Of a DNA stretch of 64,000 nucleotides, positions 1 to 7,911 are shown one piece after another. This stretch comes from Psychrobacillus faecigallinarum (GTDB lineage: Bacteria; Bacillota; Bacilli; Bacillales_A; Planococcaceae). The stretch covers positions 248,001 to 312,000 of the forward strand of contig NZ_JACSQO010000002.1 in the NCBI RefSeq assembly GCF_014836595.1, in the 5' to 3' direction. The notes under the pieces were generated by a model. That model was not told the origin of the DNA. It saw nothing but the letters and a program-made list of their open reading frames with translations, and did not search any database. The translations under genes were made by a program, and so were the position numbers. Numbering within the stretch: the first letter of the stretch is position 1; each line of letters begins with the position of its first letter.

Positions 1-1
1 T

Positions 2-664
2 CCGATGAACTCCTATCAGCAAGAGTCTTTTATAGAACCGATAGATTTTCGAAAACTAGTTATCCGTTTAAACGAACCTAGTCACGAAGTGAACATACCA
101 TATATAAAAATAGATGACAAATGGAATTCTAATAAAGAAAAAGATAAATTGCCAAAATTTGACGGTATTGGTATTCTTACACCAAAGGATCTTAAAGGAT
201 TTGTAACAGGGGATAAAATTAATGGTCTACAATGGATGTCCAAGGAAACAAAAAGAGGTGAAATCACAGTTCCTCGGGAAGATGAATTTGTTACAATTGT
301 AATAGATAATCTGAAAATAGATGTAGAGCCAAAAATACAAGGGGAAGAAGTAAAATTTGATATTAAACTAAATATGAACGCTTTATTAAGTGGTTTTGAA
401 GGTACAATAACAGAGAAGGAGGTACGTTCTTTTGTTAAGAAGCAAATAAAAAAAGAAGTTGAAGAAACTTATCTAGAAGGATTAGATATAGATGTGGATA
501 TATATCGATTATCAGAATATATGTATCGAAAAGATCTAGAGGCTTGGAAAAAGGTCCAAAAGGATGGAAAAGTACCGTTAACAGAGAACTCGATTAGTAA
601 TCTTACCGTAGATGTCAATAAGGTATACTCAGGTAGAAAATCATTCAGAGAAACTGTCGAATAG
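2..664 (+). CDS. Ger(x)C-family spore germination lipoprotein, C-terminal part (5' end outside window)
   Basis: This is the C-terminal half of a GerAC-type protein, the lipoprotein subunit of nutrient germinant receptors in the spore inner membrane. The frame is open to the window edge, so the methionine at base 5 is probably internal. About 219 residues are visible of a family length near 370-400. The end of the domain shows the typical 'YRKDLEAWKKV' segment after a long amphipathic stretch rich in Lys and Glu (residues about 130-165), and a 'ITVPREDEF' strand before it. GerA and GerB partner genes would be expected upstream, outside the window. The family assignment rests on the C-terminal pattern only. 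Confidence 0.75.
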   Translation, partial: PMNSYQQESFIEPIDFRKLVIRLNEPSHEVNIPYIKIDDKWNSNKEKDKLPKFDGIGILTPKDLKGFVTGDKINGLQWMSKETKRGEITVPREDEFVTIVIDNLKIDVEPKIQGEEVKFDIKLNMNALLSGFEGTITEKEVRSFVKKQIKKEVEETYLEGLDIDVDIYRLSEYMYRKDLEAWKKVQKDGKVPLTENSISNLTVDVNKVYSGRKSFRETVE

Positions 665-794
665 ATTAATGATTATTTGATTAGGTGCAGAATCTCAGCA
701 GGGAATTTTACAATATTTTAGAGGTAGTGCGATATAGAGTAAGGATAAAGTTGAGTTCCTTTCCAATTATTTTATAAAAAAAATTGAATTCCTA

Positions 795-823
795 TTGACT
801 TTATCCTATTATTATTAGATAAT
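795..823 (+). promoter_or_regulatory. SigA-type promoter of the tRNA-Arg gene
   Basis: TTGACT (795-800), a 17-base spacer and GATAAT (818-823). The tRNA begins 43 bases after the -10 hexamer. Confidence 0.6.
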
Positions 824-865
824 ATATATTGTCTTTCCAATATTTTATTAAGGAAAGAAAATATT

Positions 866-939
<74 letters not shown>

Positions 940-987
940 TACAGTTAAACACAATTCAAGCTTTGATGTGACAGGGCTTGATACAGA

Positions 988-1036
988 TAAAGGATGCTAA
1001 CACAGATTATACCACTGTGAAAGTATCCTTTTTTTG
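988..1036 (+). terminator. Rho-independent terminator after tRNA-Arg
   Basis: AAAGGAT pairs with ATCCTTT and an inner CACAG pairs with CTGTG, followed by a T run (1029-1035). Confidence 0.65.
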
Positions 1037-1084
1037 TCCCTACACTGATTCTTCCCTCTTAAATATATGGAGGAATCAGTGTGA

Positions 1085-1595
1085 CAAAGACAAACAGTAT
1101 TTTTGAAGTAAGCACAAAAATTAGCTTATTTCAACTCGCAGTAAAGCAACAACCCATTAAAAAACAAGGTAACACTTAGAGAGGTAATGGAGATCTTGTA
1201 GTAGCAAATGCAGTTAAGTGGATTTAGAGAAAGAACAATTACAGACTACAATGGATACATAAAACTGATTAGAGATTACAAAAGTAGATTTTAAAAAGGA
1301 TATTACAGCAGATACAGTGTAATTGTGGTTGAATCCCATAAGGGTATCCAATCAAACAAAGCTTACACACGACTAAAACATCTAAAAGCTATCTAAGGTT
1401 AACATTGGTGGAATAAGTCTAAGTTTTAGTAGAACATAATTGCATGATAGATAAAAATAATGTAGTAATCCACACCTATACAGGTATTGATAATTGGATG
1501 AAAATTTTAAAAACATTGTAGTGTTAAGGCGTATTAGAACCAAACTGTGAAGTAACTTAGGATAGAAAATAAGGGCACCTAATAGGACAACAATA
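1085..1595 (+). pseudogene. Decayed integrase-like repeat, copy 1
   Basis: About 510 bases with no intact frame. Conceptual translation across stops and frameshifts gives 'GFRERTITDYNGYIKL' and then, in a shifted frame, 'RVSNQTKLT' followed by residues resembling 'LKHLKAI'. These resemble the SAM-like N-terminal domain of tyrosine recombinases. The same DNA recurs at 2484-2880 with about 85-90 percent identity over long blocks, but this copy carries roughly 110 extra bases (about 1330-1440). The two copies are direct repeats flanking an acetyltransferase gene. The integrase identity is inferred from short fragments. Confidence 0.5.
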
Positions 1596-1644
1596 TGAGA
1601 AAAAAACCTATATCTCGAGAGATATAGGTAAGAAAAATTTAACT

Positions 1645-2175
1645 TCAATCCGTTTTTAATAGTGAATAAATATTGATGTCTATTAAGTTTCCTTTTGATT
1701 TTTCGTATTGTCTTAATGTTCCTTCAAATGTGAAATTTAATTTTTTTAAAACGTTAATTGAATTTACATTTGCAGGTTCTATTTTGGCTTCAATTCTATT
1801 TATTTTTAATGTTTCTAGAGCATAATTAATCAACGTGTAAATAGCCTCTGTAGCATATCCCTTGCCCCAATAGGTTTTAGCAATTTCATAACCTATTTCG
1901 GCCTTCTCATTTTCAAAGTCTATCGAATTTAAACCACACGTGCCAATTATTTCACTGGATTCTTTTTCAATTATACAGAAACGAATAGCTTTGCTAGATT
2001 GAGCCAATTCCTTAAACATTTCAATTATTTCTTCTGCTTGAACTTCGTGTGTAAAGCTAGAGATGTTCATGAATTTAGTAACATCTGGGTCAGACCAAAT
2101 TTTAAATAAGCTAGGTGAATCTGATGTTTCCATTTTCCTTAAATGTAATCTTTGAGTTTGTAGTTCATTTATCAA
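1645..2175 (-). CDS. GNAT N-acetyltransferase, RimJ/RimL type
   Basis: A 176-residue GCN5-related acetyltransferase that would use acetyl-CoA to acetylate a protein N-terminus or a small molecule. The fold signature is clear: 'QRLHLRKM' at the N-terminus, 'IIGTCGLNSI' in the middle, 'AEIGYEIAKTYWGKGYATEA' with the pyrophosphate-binding GKGYAT loop (residues about 104-109), and 'NVNSINVLKKLNF' near the end. A longer open frame runs upstream to 2277, but the ribosome site GGAGGT (2183-2188) lies 7 bases before a TTG at 2175, so TTG is the better start. The gene sits alone between two decayed direct repeats, which suggests it arrived with or was bracketed by a mobile element. The substrate is unknown. 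Confidence 0.8.
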   Translation of the reverse strand: MINELQTQRLHLRKMETSDSPSLFKIWSDPDVTKFMNISSFTHEVQAEEIIEMFKELAQSSKAIRFCIIEKESSEIIGTCGLNSIDFENEKAEIGYEIAKTYWGKGYATEAIYTLINYALETLKINRIEAKIEPANVNSINVLKKLNFTFEGTLRQYEKSKGNLIDINIYSLLKTD

Positions 2176-2483
2176 TACTTTTACCTCCAATTTTTTAATC
2201 AGTTGGATGAAAAATATTGCCATCTGCGCATAGTTCAGTCCCTTCGAGTTTAGTTTTATTATACATTGAGTCAACAATTAAAGGAACTTTAAAATAGAAA
2301 ATCACAGCTTTTGCGGGCACTAGGCCCTAGAATTTTAGGGTGTCCTTAAAAAGGTAAGGGTTAAAGAATGATGATACAAAGTTCGTAACATAGCGTCGCA
2401 AATTAGTGTTCAAATTGCCGATTATTGATATTTTTCGAGTGTATGTATTCTAAGGTACTACGCGCCGTCAGGTTATACACAAT

Positions 2484-2880
2484 CAAAGACAAACAGTATT
2501 TTTGAAGTAAGCACAGAAATTAGCTTATTTCTACAAGGAAGTAAGGCAACAACCCATTAAAAAACAAGGTAACACTTAGAGATGTAATGGAGATCTTTTC
2601 GCAGCAAAATGAAAGAAGTGGATTTAGAGAAAGAACTATTACAGACTACAATGGATACATAAAACTGTTTAGAGATTACAAGAGTAGATTTTAAAGTGGA
2701 TATTACAACAGATACAATGTAATTGTAGATAATAATTATGGAGTAATCCACACCTATACCAGGGGGGATTATTGGGCAAAAATTTTAAAAACATTGTAGT
2801 GAAAAGGCGTATTAGAAACAAATTGTTAAGTAGAAAAGTTGAGAGCAGTGCAAAGGACACAATAAAAGGGACAACAATTG
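2484..2880 (+). pseudogene. Decayed integrase-like repeat, copy 2
   Basis: This is the second copy of the 1085-1595 repeat, in the same orientation, and it lacks the copy-1 segment that matches a recombinase 'VSNQTK..LKHLKAI' stretch. Translation still shows 'ERTITDYNGYIKLFRDY' before a stop. A short open frame in its 3' part (2772-2984) has no recognisable domain and runs antisense into the sigma factor gene. It is best read as junk of the repeat. Confidence 0.5.
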
Positions 2881-2893
2881 TCATCCCTAAAAC

Positions 2894-3832
2894 TCAACTC
2901 CAATCTACCGGTGGTTTTACTAACTGCGCCTTCATTCCAAGCTCTTCAGCGGCAGCTAAAATAAATTCTTTTCTGAAGAAATAACTTTTATGGCTTACTA
3001 TTTTTCCGTTTTCAATTTCTTGCTGCTGAATGTCGTGAATTTCAGCATTATCGTCTTCAGAAGTTAACACAACAATAACTGGTTTACCCCACAGATAAAT
3101 TTCACGTGCTGTGTGACCAGGCAAACCAAATTTTAAAGAACCTTTCAACATTTCATCTTTAGAAAATTCCTGGAATCCAAAGAAGGCTTCGTTTTGTGCT
3201 TGTTCACTAAATAGTCTTAACATACGTTTTAAATCTCCATTATTAAAGGCTTCTAAGTATGCTTGGATGGTTACGTTATGACTTTGTGTGGCTATTTTAG
3301 TTTTTGCTTTAGAGAAATCCAAAGAATCTATTTTTCTTCTCGCTCTTTGAACAGAGGAATATACACCACCTGGAGTGCTTTTGACAATCCCAGCTACTTC
3401 ATCTGCATTAAACTGGAAAATATCCAACAATAGAAACGCTGCTGTTTGTTTAATAGTCAAATTCGACTCCAATGATATTAGAATTTCTTCCAATAATAAA
3501 CGATCCGAAAAATCAGTGTTTTTCTCAGGTACTTCATCTAAAGTTCCTATTTCCCGTTTAAGTTTTCTACACTGATCGAGCCAAGTGTTTGTTGCAACTT
3601 TGAATAGATAGTATTTTTTGTTAGTAATCTCACTCCAACGTTGTGGGAGTAATCCAAAGGATTTAATCATAGTCTCTTGATAAAGATCCTCGCCATCCCA
3701 AGGAGAACCGGTAACATATTTACAATAATTCCAAAGGTCTGCTGAGTATTCAGAAACTATCTCTTCAAATTCATCTCTTAATTTTCGAGCTTCATCCACA
3801 AATATTTTGTTAATGTTTTTGCTTTCTTCCAT
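2894..3832 (-). CDS. ECF-type sigma-70 factor with C-terminal SnoaL-like domain
   Basis: A 312-residue ECF sigma factor. Region 2 is at about residues 18-90, with 'SADLWNYCKYVTGSPWDGED' and then 'DLYQETMIKSFG'. Region 4 is at about 118-175, with 'FNADEVAGIVKSTPGGVYSS' reading as the HTH. About 130 extra residues follow (185-300), starting 'IQAYLEAFNNGDLKRMLRLF', the NTF2/SnoaL-like opening found in SigJ/ECF41-type factors, where the extension modulates activity in cis instead of a separate anti-sigma factor. The start is set by AGGAGGG 7 bases upstream of ATG. No anti-sigma gene flanks it. Which promoters it drives cannot be told from the sequence. Confidence 0.8.
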   Translation of the reverse strand: MEESKNINKIFVDEARKLRDEFEEIVSEYSADLWNYCKYVTGSPWDGEDLYQETMIKSFGLLPQRWSEITNKKYYLFKVATNTWLDQCRKLKREIGTLDEVPEKNTDFSDRLLLEEILISLESNLTIKQTAAFLLLDIFQFNADEVAGIVKSTPGGVYSSVQRARRKIDSLDFSKAKTKIATQSHNVTIQAYLEAFNNGDLKRMLRLFSEQAQNEAFFGFQEFSKDEMLKGSLKFGLPGHTAREIYLWGKPVIVVLTSEDDNAEIHDIQQQEIENGKIVSHKSYFFRKEFILAAAEELGMKAQLVKPPVDWS

Positions 3833-4346
3833 ATAGCTACCCTCCTAATGTTCTTCAATTAATAGACGTTTGAGAATAGAAAAATTATACGACTTAATAT
3901 AAATAATTTAAAGATGATGCGAGAATAGTGAGACTATCTACTAAACCGTTCGTAGAGGTTACATTGCATTTGATAGTTGATCATCAATCCTTCGTAACAC
4001 TTAGAAAAGTAATATTAAAGTCAAATTTAGGAGATAAAATTTGTAATAGTTTAAGGAAGTTTTAAAAGAAGTTGGACTTACCCATTGAATAAACGAATAA
4101 GTACAAATTACTTACATAAAACAATCATCTTGCAAGATAGGTAATTAAAATTATAACTGAACTAAAGAAAGCGAGTGCATGGTGAATATACCAACCTAAG
4201 TATATTTATATAAGGTGCTTACAGGTTATAGTTTTCTTTTTTTAGTTAAAATTAAAAATATTCTAAAAATAAAAAAGGGTTTTAACGAATAATGTAGAAA
4301 TTAGAAGTGTAAGACAAAATATCAAGGAAATGGAAGTGTTTAATTC
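3833..4346. other. Intergenic, AT-rich, no gene seen
   Basis: No frame with a ribosome site, no repeat matching other parts of the window and no convincing hairpin with a T run. It must hold the promoters of the sigma factor gene (leftward) and of the small secreted-peptide gene (rightward), but I cannot place them with confidence. Confidence 0.4.
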
Positions 4347-4505
4347 GTGAAAAAGAAAAAATCGATGTTTTCAATTTTAGGTGTTTTATTAGTTTTGAGT
4401 TTATCGTTTGGAACAAGTGCTAGCGCACAAGTACCTGCACCGGAAGCTGGCGGCGGTACTCCTATAAAATGCATTCCAGGTAAACCTTGCCCTATTGGAC
4501 CGTAA
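4347..4505 (+). CDS. Small secreted peptide precursor with two cysteines
   Basis: A 52-residue frame starting at GTG (an ATG follows at codon 7). It has a textbook Sec signal peptide: 'KKKKS', then a hydrophobic core of about 16 residues, then an ASA-type cleavage site after residue 27. The predicted mature peptide is about 25 residues, begins 'QVPAPEAGGGTPIKC' and ends 'KPCPIGP', giving a Cys-X5-Cys loop rich in Pro and Gly. A strong terminator follows 14 bases after the stop, so this is a monocistronic gene. I do not recognise the family. A signalling peptide, a small bacteriocin-like peptide or a structural peptide are all possible. The ribosome site (GGAAG) is weak. Confidence 0.65.
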   Translation: MKKKKSMFSILGVLLVLSLSFGTSASAQVPAPEAGGGTPIKCIPGKPCPIGP

Positions 4506-4518
4506 TGGTTTATTACAG

Positions 4519-4558
4519 AACACCAAATTCTATCAAAATAGAATTGGTGTTTTTTTTA
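4519..4558 (+). terminator. Terminator of the small secreted-peptide gene
   Basis: CACCAA-ATTCTA pairs with TAGAATTGGTG around a short loop, followed by nine T residues. Confidence 0.85.
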
Positions 4559-4973
4559 TGTCTTAAAAAGTACAACCTCTCGATATTTTATTGGTAAAGA
4601 AAGTTCTATTGGAGATTAATCTTTTATTTTCTAGACCTACTCATTCCATTTCGTGTGATTGGTTTATATTCTTTGTTTTAGAAAAAAATTCAGTAAAGAC
4701 TATATTTTTAAAAGACCAACTTTTTAACTTATGTTTACAAAAATTCTCCGTAATTATATATCTATGTCTTATTTGAAGTTTCTTGGCGAAGTTGTCTAAG
4801 CTCTCGTAACACTTAATATACACTTCTGGAGATGGTTTTTCTATTTAGGAAACTTAATCCACCTTTAAGATAAATGAATGTGTATTACACCTTTTTTATT
4901 TGCCTCATATTATTTGTATATCTATCTTTCCATAAGAACAACATAATATGAATACTTAGAAAGGAGTGTTTAA
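4559..4973. other. Intergenic, no gene supported
   Basis: Opposing 60-residue frames overlap here on both strands, but neither has a ribosome site or a recognisable protein, so I treat both as chance. The last 60 bases lead into the AAGGAG of the next small gene. Confidence 0.4.
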
Positions 4974-5099
4974 ATGCCAGATCGTAAGCCGCCACATGAG
5001 CAACTGACCGTAAAAGACAATGGATTGACTTCAACTCAAGAGGTTTTGTACCAGCAAGAATTTAAAAAGGCTGATAAAGCTACATCAAAAAATGATTAA
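4974..5099 (+). CDS. Small hydrophilic protein of 41 residues, unknown function
   Basis: ATG at 4974 with AAGGAG 8 bases upstream, and a strong terminator 30 bases after the stop. The product has no signal peptide or membrane segment, begins 'MPDRKPPHEQ' and ends rich in Lys, Asp and Ser. Small proteins of this composition in spore formers are often forespore or stress products, but no family is recognised. The case for a real gene is the ribosome site plus the dedicated terminator. Confidence 0.6.
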   Translation: MPDRKPPHEQLTVKDNGLTSTQEVLYQQEFKKADKATSKND

Positions 5100-5131
5100 C
5101 AGAAAAGGTAAGTTAACTTACTTTTATAAAG

Positions 5132-5166
5132 AACACCATGCTTTTAAAAAGCGTGGTGTTTTTTGT
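5132..5166 (+). terminator. Terminator of the 41-residue protein gene
   Basis: AACACCATGCTT pairs with AAGCGTGGTGTT with one wobble pair, then a run of T. Confidence 0.85.
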
Positions 5167-5244
5167 CTTCTTGAAAATATTTTATTTTCCTGACACGATA
5201 AATTAATAATTCATATATAAAGTTTGTATAACTTATTTTAAAAT

Positions 5245-5280
5245 AACCTTATACAAAAGGTTTGACTTTTGTATAAGGTT
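5245..5280 (+). promoter_or_regulatory. Perfect 14-bp inverted repeat, probable operator of the carotenoid operon
   Basis: AACCTTATACAAAA (5245-5258) is repeated inverted as TTTTGTATAAGGTT (5267-5280) with an 8-base centre. No T run follows, so it is not a standard terminator. The -35 hexamer of the candidate crt promoter falls inside the centre and right arm, which is the geometry of a repressor operator. No candidate repressor gene lies next to the operon. Confidence 0.6.
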
Positions 5281-5290
5281 TGTGAATAAT
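5262..5290 (+). promoter_or_regulatory. Candidate SigA promoter of crtNMPQO
   Basis: TTGACT (5262-5267), a 17-base spacer and AATAAT (5285-5290). Transcription would begin near 5297, just before the 8-bp tandem repeats, leaving a leader of about 95 bases before crtN. Confidence 0.5.
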
Positions 5291-5302
5291 TAAATAAAAT
5301 AA

Positions 5303-5346
5303 CCAAACATCCAAACATCCAAACATCCAAACATCCAAACATCCAA
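5303..5346 (+). repeat. Tandem repeat, five and a half copies of CCAAACAT
   Basis: Five exact copies of an 8-bp unit (5303-5342) followed by CCAA. The tract lies between the candidate promoter and the ribosome site of crtN, so it would sit at the very start of the mRNA leader. Arrays of this type change copy number by slippage. Confidence 0.9.
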
Positions 5347-5392
5347 GCTAAAAGTATAGACAGGTTAAAAGAAAAGAGAAGGAGAATGTACA

Positions 5393-6946
5393 ATGCCAAA
5401 TAGTAAAAAGAAAGTCGTGGTAATAGGAGCAGGTGTTGCTGGATTAGCGAGTGCTATTCGTCTCCAGCATGCAGGATATGAAGTAGAGCTATATGAAAAG
5501 GAGGCATTACCTGGGGGGAAAATGCACCGAATAGACATGAATGGTTATCAATTTGATCTGGGGCCAAGTATTGTCATGATGCCTGAGCTATACCGAGAAG
5601 TGTTTGAACTAACTGGAAGAGATCCCGACGATTACATACCTATGCAAAAAGTGGACCCAATGTATTCTACGTACTTTGGAGCAAAAGCACAGGAAAAATA
5701 TGATATTTCTTCTGATTTGATTGAGTTGATGAAAACACTGGAGAATATTTCTGAGGAAGATTCGAAGGGATTTTTAAAATATTTACAGGAAATATACGAG
5801 CGTTATCTTGTAGCAAAAAACCATTTTCTTCAACGACCTTTTCGAAATTTTACGGATTTTTATAATCCAAAAACGATTCGACAAATGTTTAAGTTAAAAA
5901 CGTTTGATAGTGCAGACCATTTTATTGGGAAATACGTAAAAAATGAGCGTATTAAACAAATTCTTAGCTTTCAAACTTTATACATAGGAGTGTCACCTTA
6001 CAATGGACCTTCTTTGTATACTATTATTCCAATGATTGAAATGCTCTACGGAGTTTGGTTTATCAAGGGTGGAATGTATACAATGGCTTCTTCGATGGAG
6101 CGTTTGTTCAAGGAATTAGGTGGCAAAGTTTACTACAATGCATCTGTAGATGAGGTGCTTATAAAAGAACAAAAAGCTTATGGTATTCGCGTCAATGGAA
6201 AAGAAATTCTAGCTGATTACGTTATGTGCAATGCAGACTTTCCTTACGCTATGAAGAATTTAGTGAAGGATACTAAAGCGAAGGGAAAATATACAGATAA
6301 AAAAATCGATAGTATGAAATACTCGTGTTCGTGCTTTGTTATGTACTTAGGAATGGATCGGAAATACGAGGAATTAGACAATGTACACAATTTCTTTATA
6401 GCCGATGAGCTAGAAAAGAACTTAAACGATATTTTTGATGGTAACAAGCTAGAACAGCCTTCTTTCTATGTATACGTTGGCTCTAAATTAGACCCAAGTC
6501 TGGCACCAGAAGGAAAGGATGGTCTGTATATCCTTGTTCCAGTTTCTGAGCTATCTTCCTCGAAATATGAATGGACCGATGAGACGGTTCAATATTATCG
6601 AAATAAAGTAATGCAGTCATTAAAGAATGTTAAAGGATTCGAAAATATTGAAGAAGAAATAGTCGCAGAAACTTATATGACTCCTAGGGATTTTGAGTCT
6701 AAGTTCAATGCTTATAATGGTGCTTGCTTTGGGCTACAACCAACTCTTACACAAAGTAATCACATGAGACCGCAGAGCAAAGCAAAAAACTGTGAGAATC
6801 TGTACTTTACTGGAAGTAGTACTCATCCGGGTGCAGGAGTACCGATAGTTTTACTATCTGCAAAAATTGCTACCGAAGAGTTGCTTTTAGATGATGGAAT
6901 TAAAGAAAAAAATGAAGCTGGTTTACCAGAACTTGTGACAAATTAA
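5393..6946 (+). CDS. crtN: 4,4'-diapophytoene (dehydrosqualene) desaturase CrtN
   Basis: An FAD-dependent desaturase of 517 residues that introduces double bases' worth of conjugation into the C30 product of CrtM, giving 4,4'-diaponeurosporene. It has an N-terminal Rossmann motif 'GAGVAGLASA' (from residue 12), 'LYEKEALPGGKMHR' and 'FDLGPSIVMMP', then the C-terminal FAD-binding segment 'GSSTHPGAGVPIVLLS' typical of phytoene-desaturase relatives. It is the first gene of a five-gene operon. An AGAAGGAGAA ribosome site precedes the ATG. The second desaturase-like gene downstream has the 'NPGGGMP' variant and is assigned to the oxidase step, so this copy is the better CrtN candidate. Confidence 0.88.
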   Translation: MPNSKKKVVVIGAGVAGLASAIRLQHAGYEVELYEKEALPGGKMHRIDMNGYQFDLGPSIVMMPELYREVFELTGRDPDDYIPMQKVDPMYSTYFGAKAQEKYDISSDLIELMKTLENISEEDSKGFLKYLQEIYERYLVAKNHFLQRPFRNFTDFYNPKTIRQMFKLKTFDSADHFIGKYVKNERIKQILSFQTLYIGVSPYNGPSLYTIIPMIEMLYGVWFIKGGMYTMASSMERLFKELGGKVYYNASVDEVLIKEQKAYGIRVNGKEILADYVMCNADFPYAMKNLVKDTKAKGKYTDKKIDSMKYSCSCFVMYLGMDRKYEELDNVHNFFIADELEKNLNDIFDGNKLEQPSFYVYVGSKLDPSLAPEGKDGLYILVPVSELSSSKYEWTDETVQYYRNKVMQSLKNVKGFENIEEEIVAETYMTPRDFESKFNAYNGACFGLQPTLTQSNHMRPQSKAKNCENLYFTGSSTHPGAGVPIVLLSAKIATEELLLDDGIKEKNEAGLPELVTN

Positions 6947-7023
6947 AAGATTCTATTTATATAAAAATAGAGTGAATACTTGATAGTTTTCAAATTTCGA
7001 AAAGATAGAAGGAGGCGAAAGAT

Positions 7024-7911
7024 TTGGTTGCAAAAAGGGTCTCACCTATAGAAGATTCCTATCGCTATTGTGAAGAAATGATTAAACGTAACTCGAAAAG
7101 TTTTTACTTTGCATTTAAACAATTGTCAAAGGAGAAAGCAAATGCAGTATTTGCAATCTATACTTTTTGTAGGAAGGCTGATGACAGTGTCGACGAAAAC
7201 AATACAAAGGTTAGCCAGAAGGTATCATTAGATCAGTTAGAAGCAGAGTTACGGTTATTCGAGCAAGGCAAGGAAATCGACCATCCGATGTGGCTTGCGC
7301 TTCGGGATGTATTTAATCGATACAATATGGATATAGCGCCTTTCTATGACCAATTGAAGGGTCAAAGAATGGATATTGATTTTAAAAAGCCAAAAACCCT
7401 CTTAGAACTAGAGAATTATAGCTATTATGTTGCTGGAACAGTTGGGTTAATGCTTTTACCTATAATTGCTGAGGATTCAACATTAGATTTAAGGGAGCAG
7501 TCTATCAGTCTTGGAATAGCTATGCAAATTACTAACATTCTTCGTGATATCGGGGAAGATTACAGTAGGAAGAACCGAATTTATCTACCAGAATCTTTAT
7601 TAAAATCAGAGTTATATAGTGAGTATGATTTGAAAAACGCAAAAATAAACATCCAATTCATTCGAATTTGGGAGTTATTAGCTCATCGTGCAGAAGAATT
7701 ATATGATCATTTCTATGAATCAATCTTTTACTTTGATGAGGATAGCCGTTTTCAGGTGCTACTTGCTGCTAGAATCTATCGTGGCATATTAAATACAATC
7801 CGTAAAAATGATTATGACTGTTTTCACACTAGAAATTTTGTATCCCCTCTAGAAATGAAAAAAATTCATCAAGCAACTTGCTTTGATATGAAAGGGCAGG
7901 TGTCATCTTAA
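7024..7911 (+). CDS. crtM: Dehydrosqualene (4,4'-diapophytoene) synthase CrtM
   Basis: A squalene/phytoene synthase family protein of 295 residues that condenses two farnesyl diphosphates head to head. Both aspartate-rich motifs are intact: 'DDSVD' at 53-57 and 'DIGED' at 175-179. The first conserved helix reads 'SKSFYFAF' and the end of the second motif 'NRIYLP'. The start is TTG at 7024, with GGAGG 8 bases upstream and no ATG nearby. Its stop overlaps the next start by one base (TAATG), implying translational coupling. The C30 assignment comes from the neighbouring crtN/P/Q/O genes rather than from residues in the protein. Confidence 0.88.
   Translation: MVAKRVSPIEDSYRYCEEMIKRNSKSFYFAFKQLSKEKANAVFAIYTFCRKADDSVDENNTKVSQKVSLDQLEAELRLFEQGKEIDHPMWLALRDVFNRYNMDIAPFYDQLKGQRMDIDFKKPKTLLELENYSYYVAGTVGLMLLPIIAEDSTLDLREQSISLGIAMQITNILRDIGEDYSRKNRIYLPESLLKSELYSEYDLKNAKINIQFIRIWELLAHRAEELYDHFYESIFYFDEDSRFQVLLAARIYRGILNTIRKNDYDCFHTRNFVSPLEMKKIHQATCFDMKGQVSS

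Noticed and set aside
2772-2984. 70-residue frame rich in Lys and Arg at the end of repeat copy 2
   Set aside because: It runs antisense into the 3' end of the sigma factor gene and its first half is repeat DNA. No ribosome site.
4591-4823. Overlapping 60-61 residue frames on both strands
   Set aside because: No ribosome sites, low-complexity AT-driven composition and no recognisable domain; chance frames in AT-rich intergenic DNA.
5303-5346. Short tandem array considered as a CRISPR
   Set aside because: The 8-bp units are contiguous with no spacers; no cas genes in the window.
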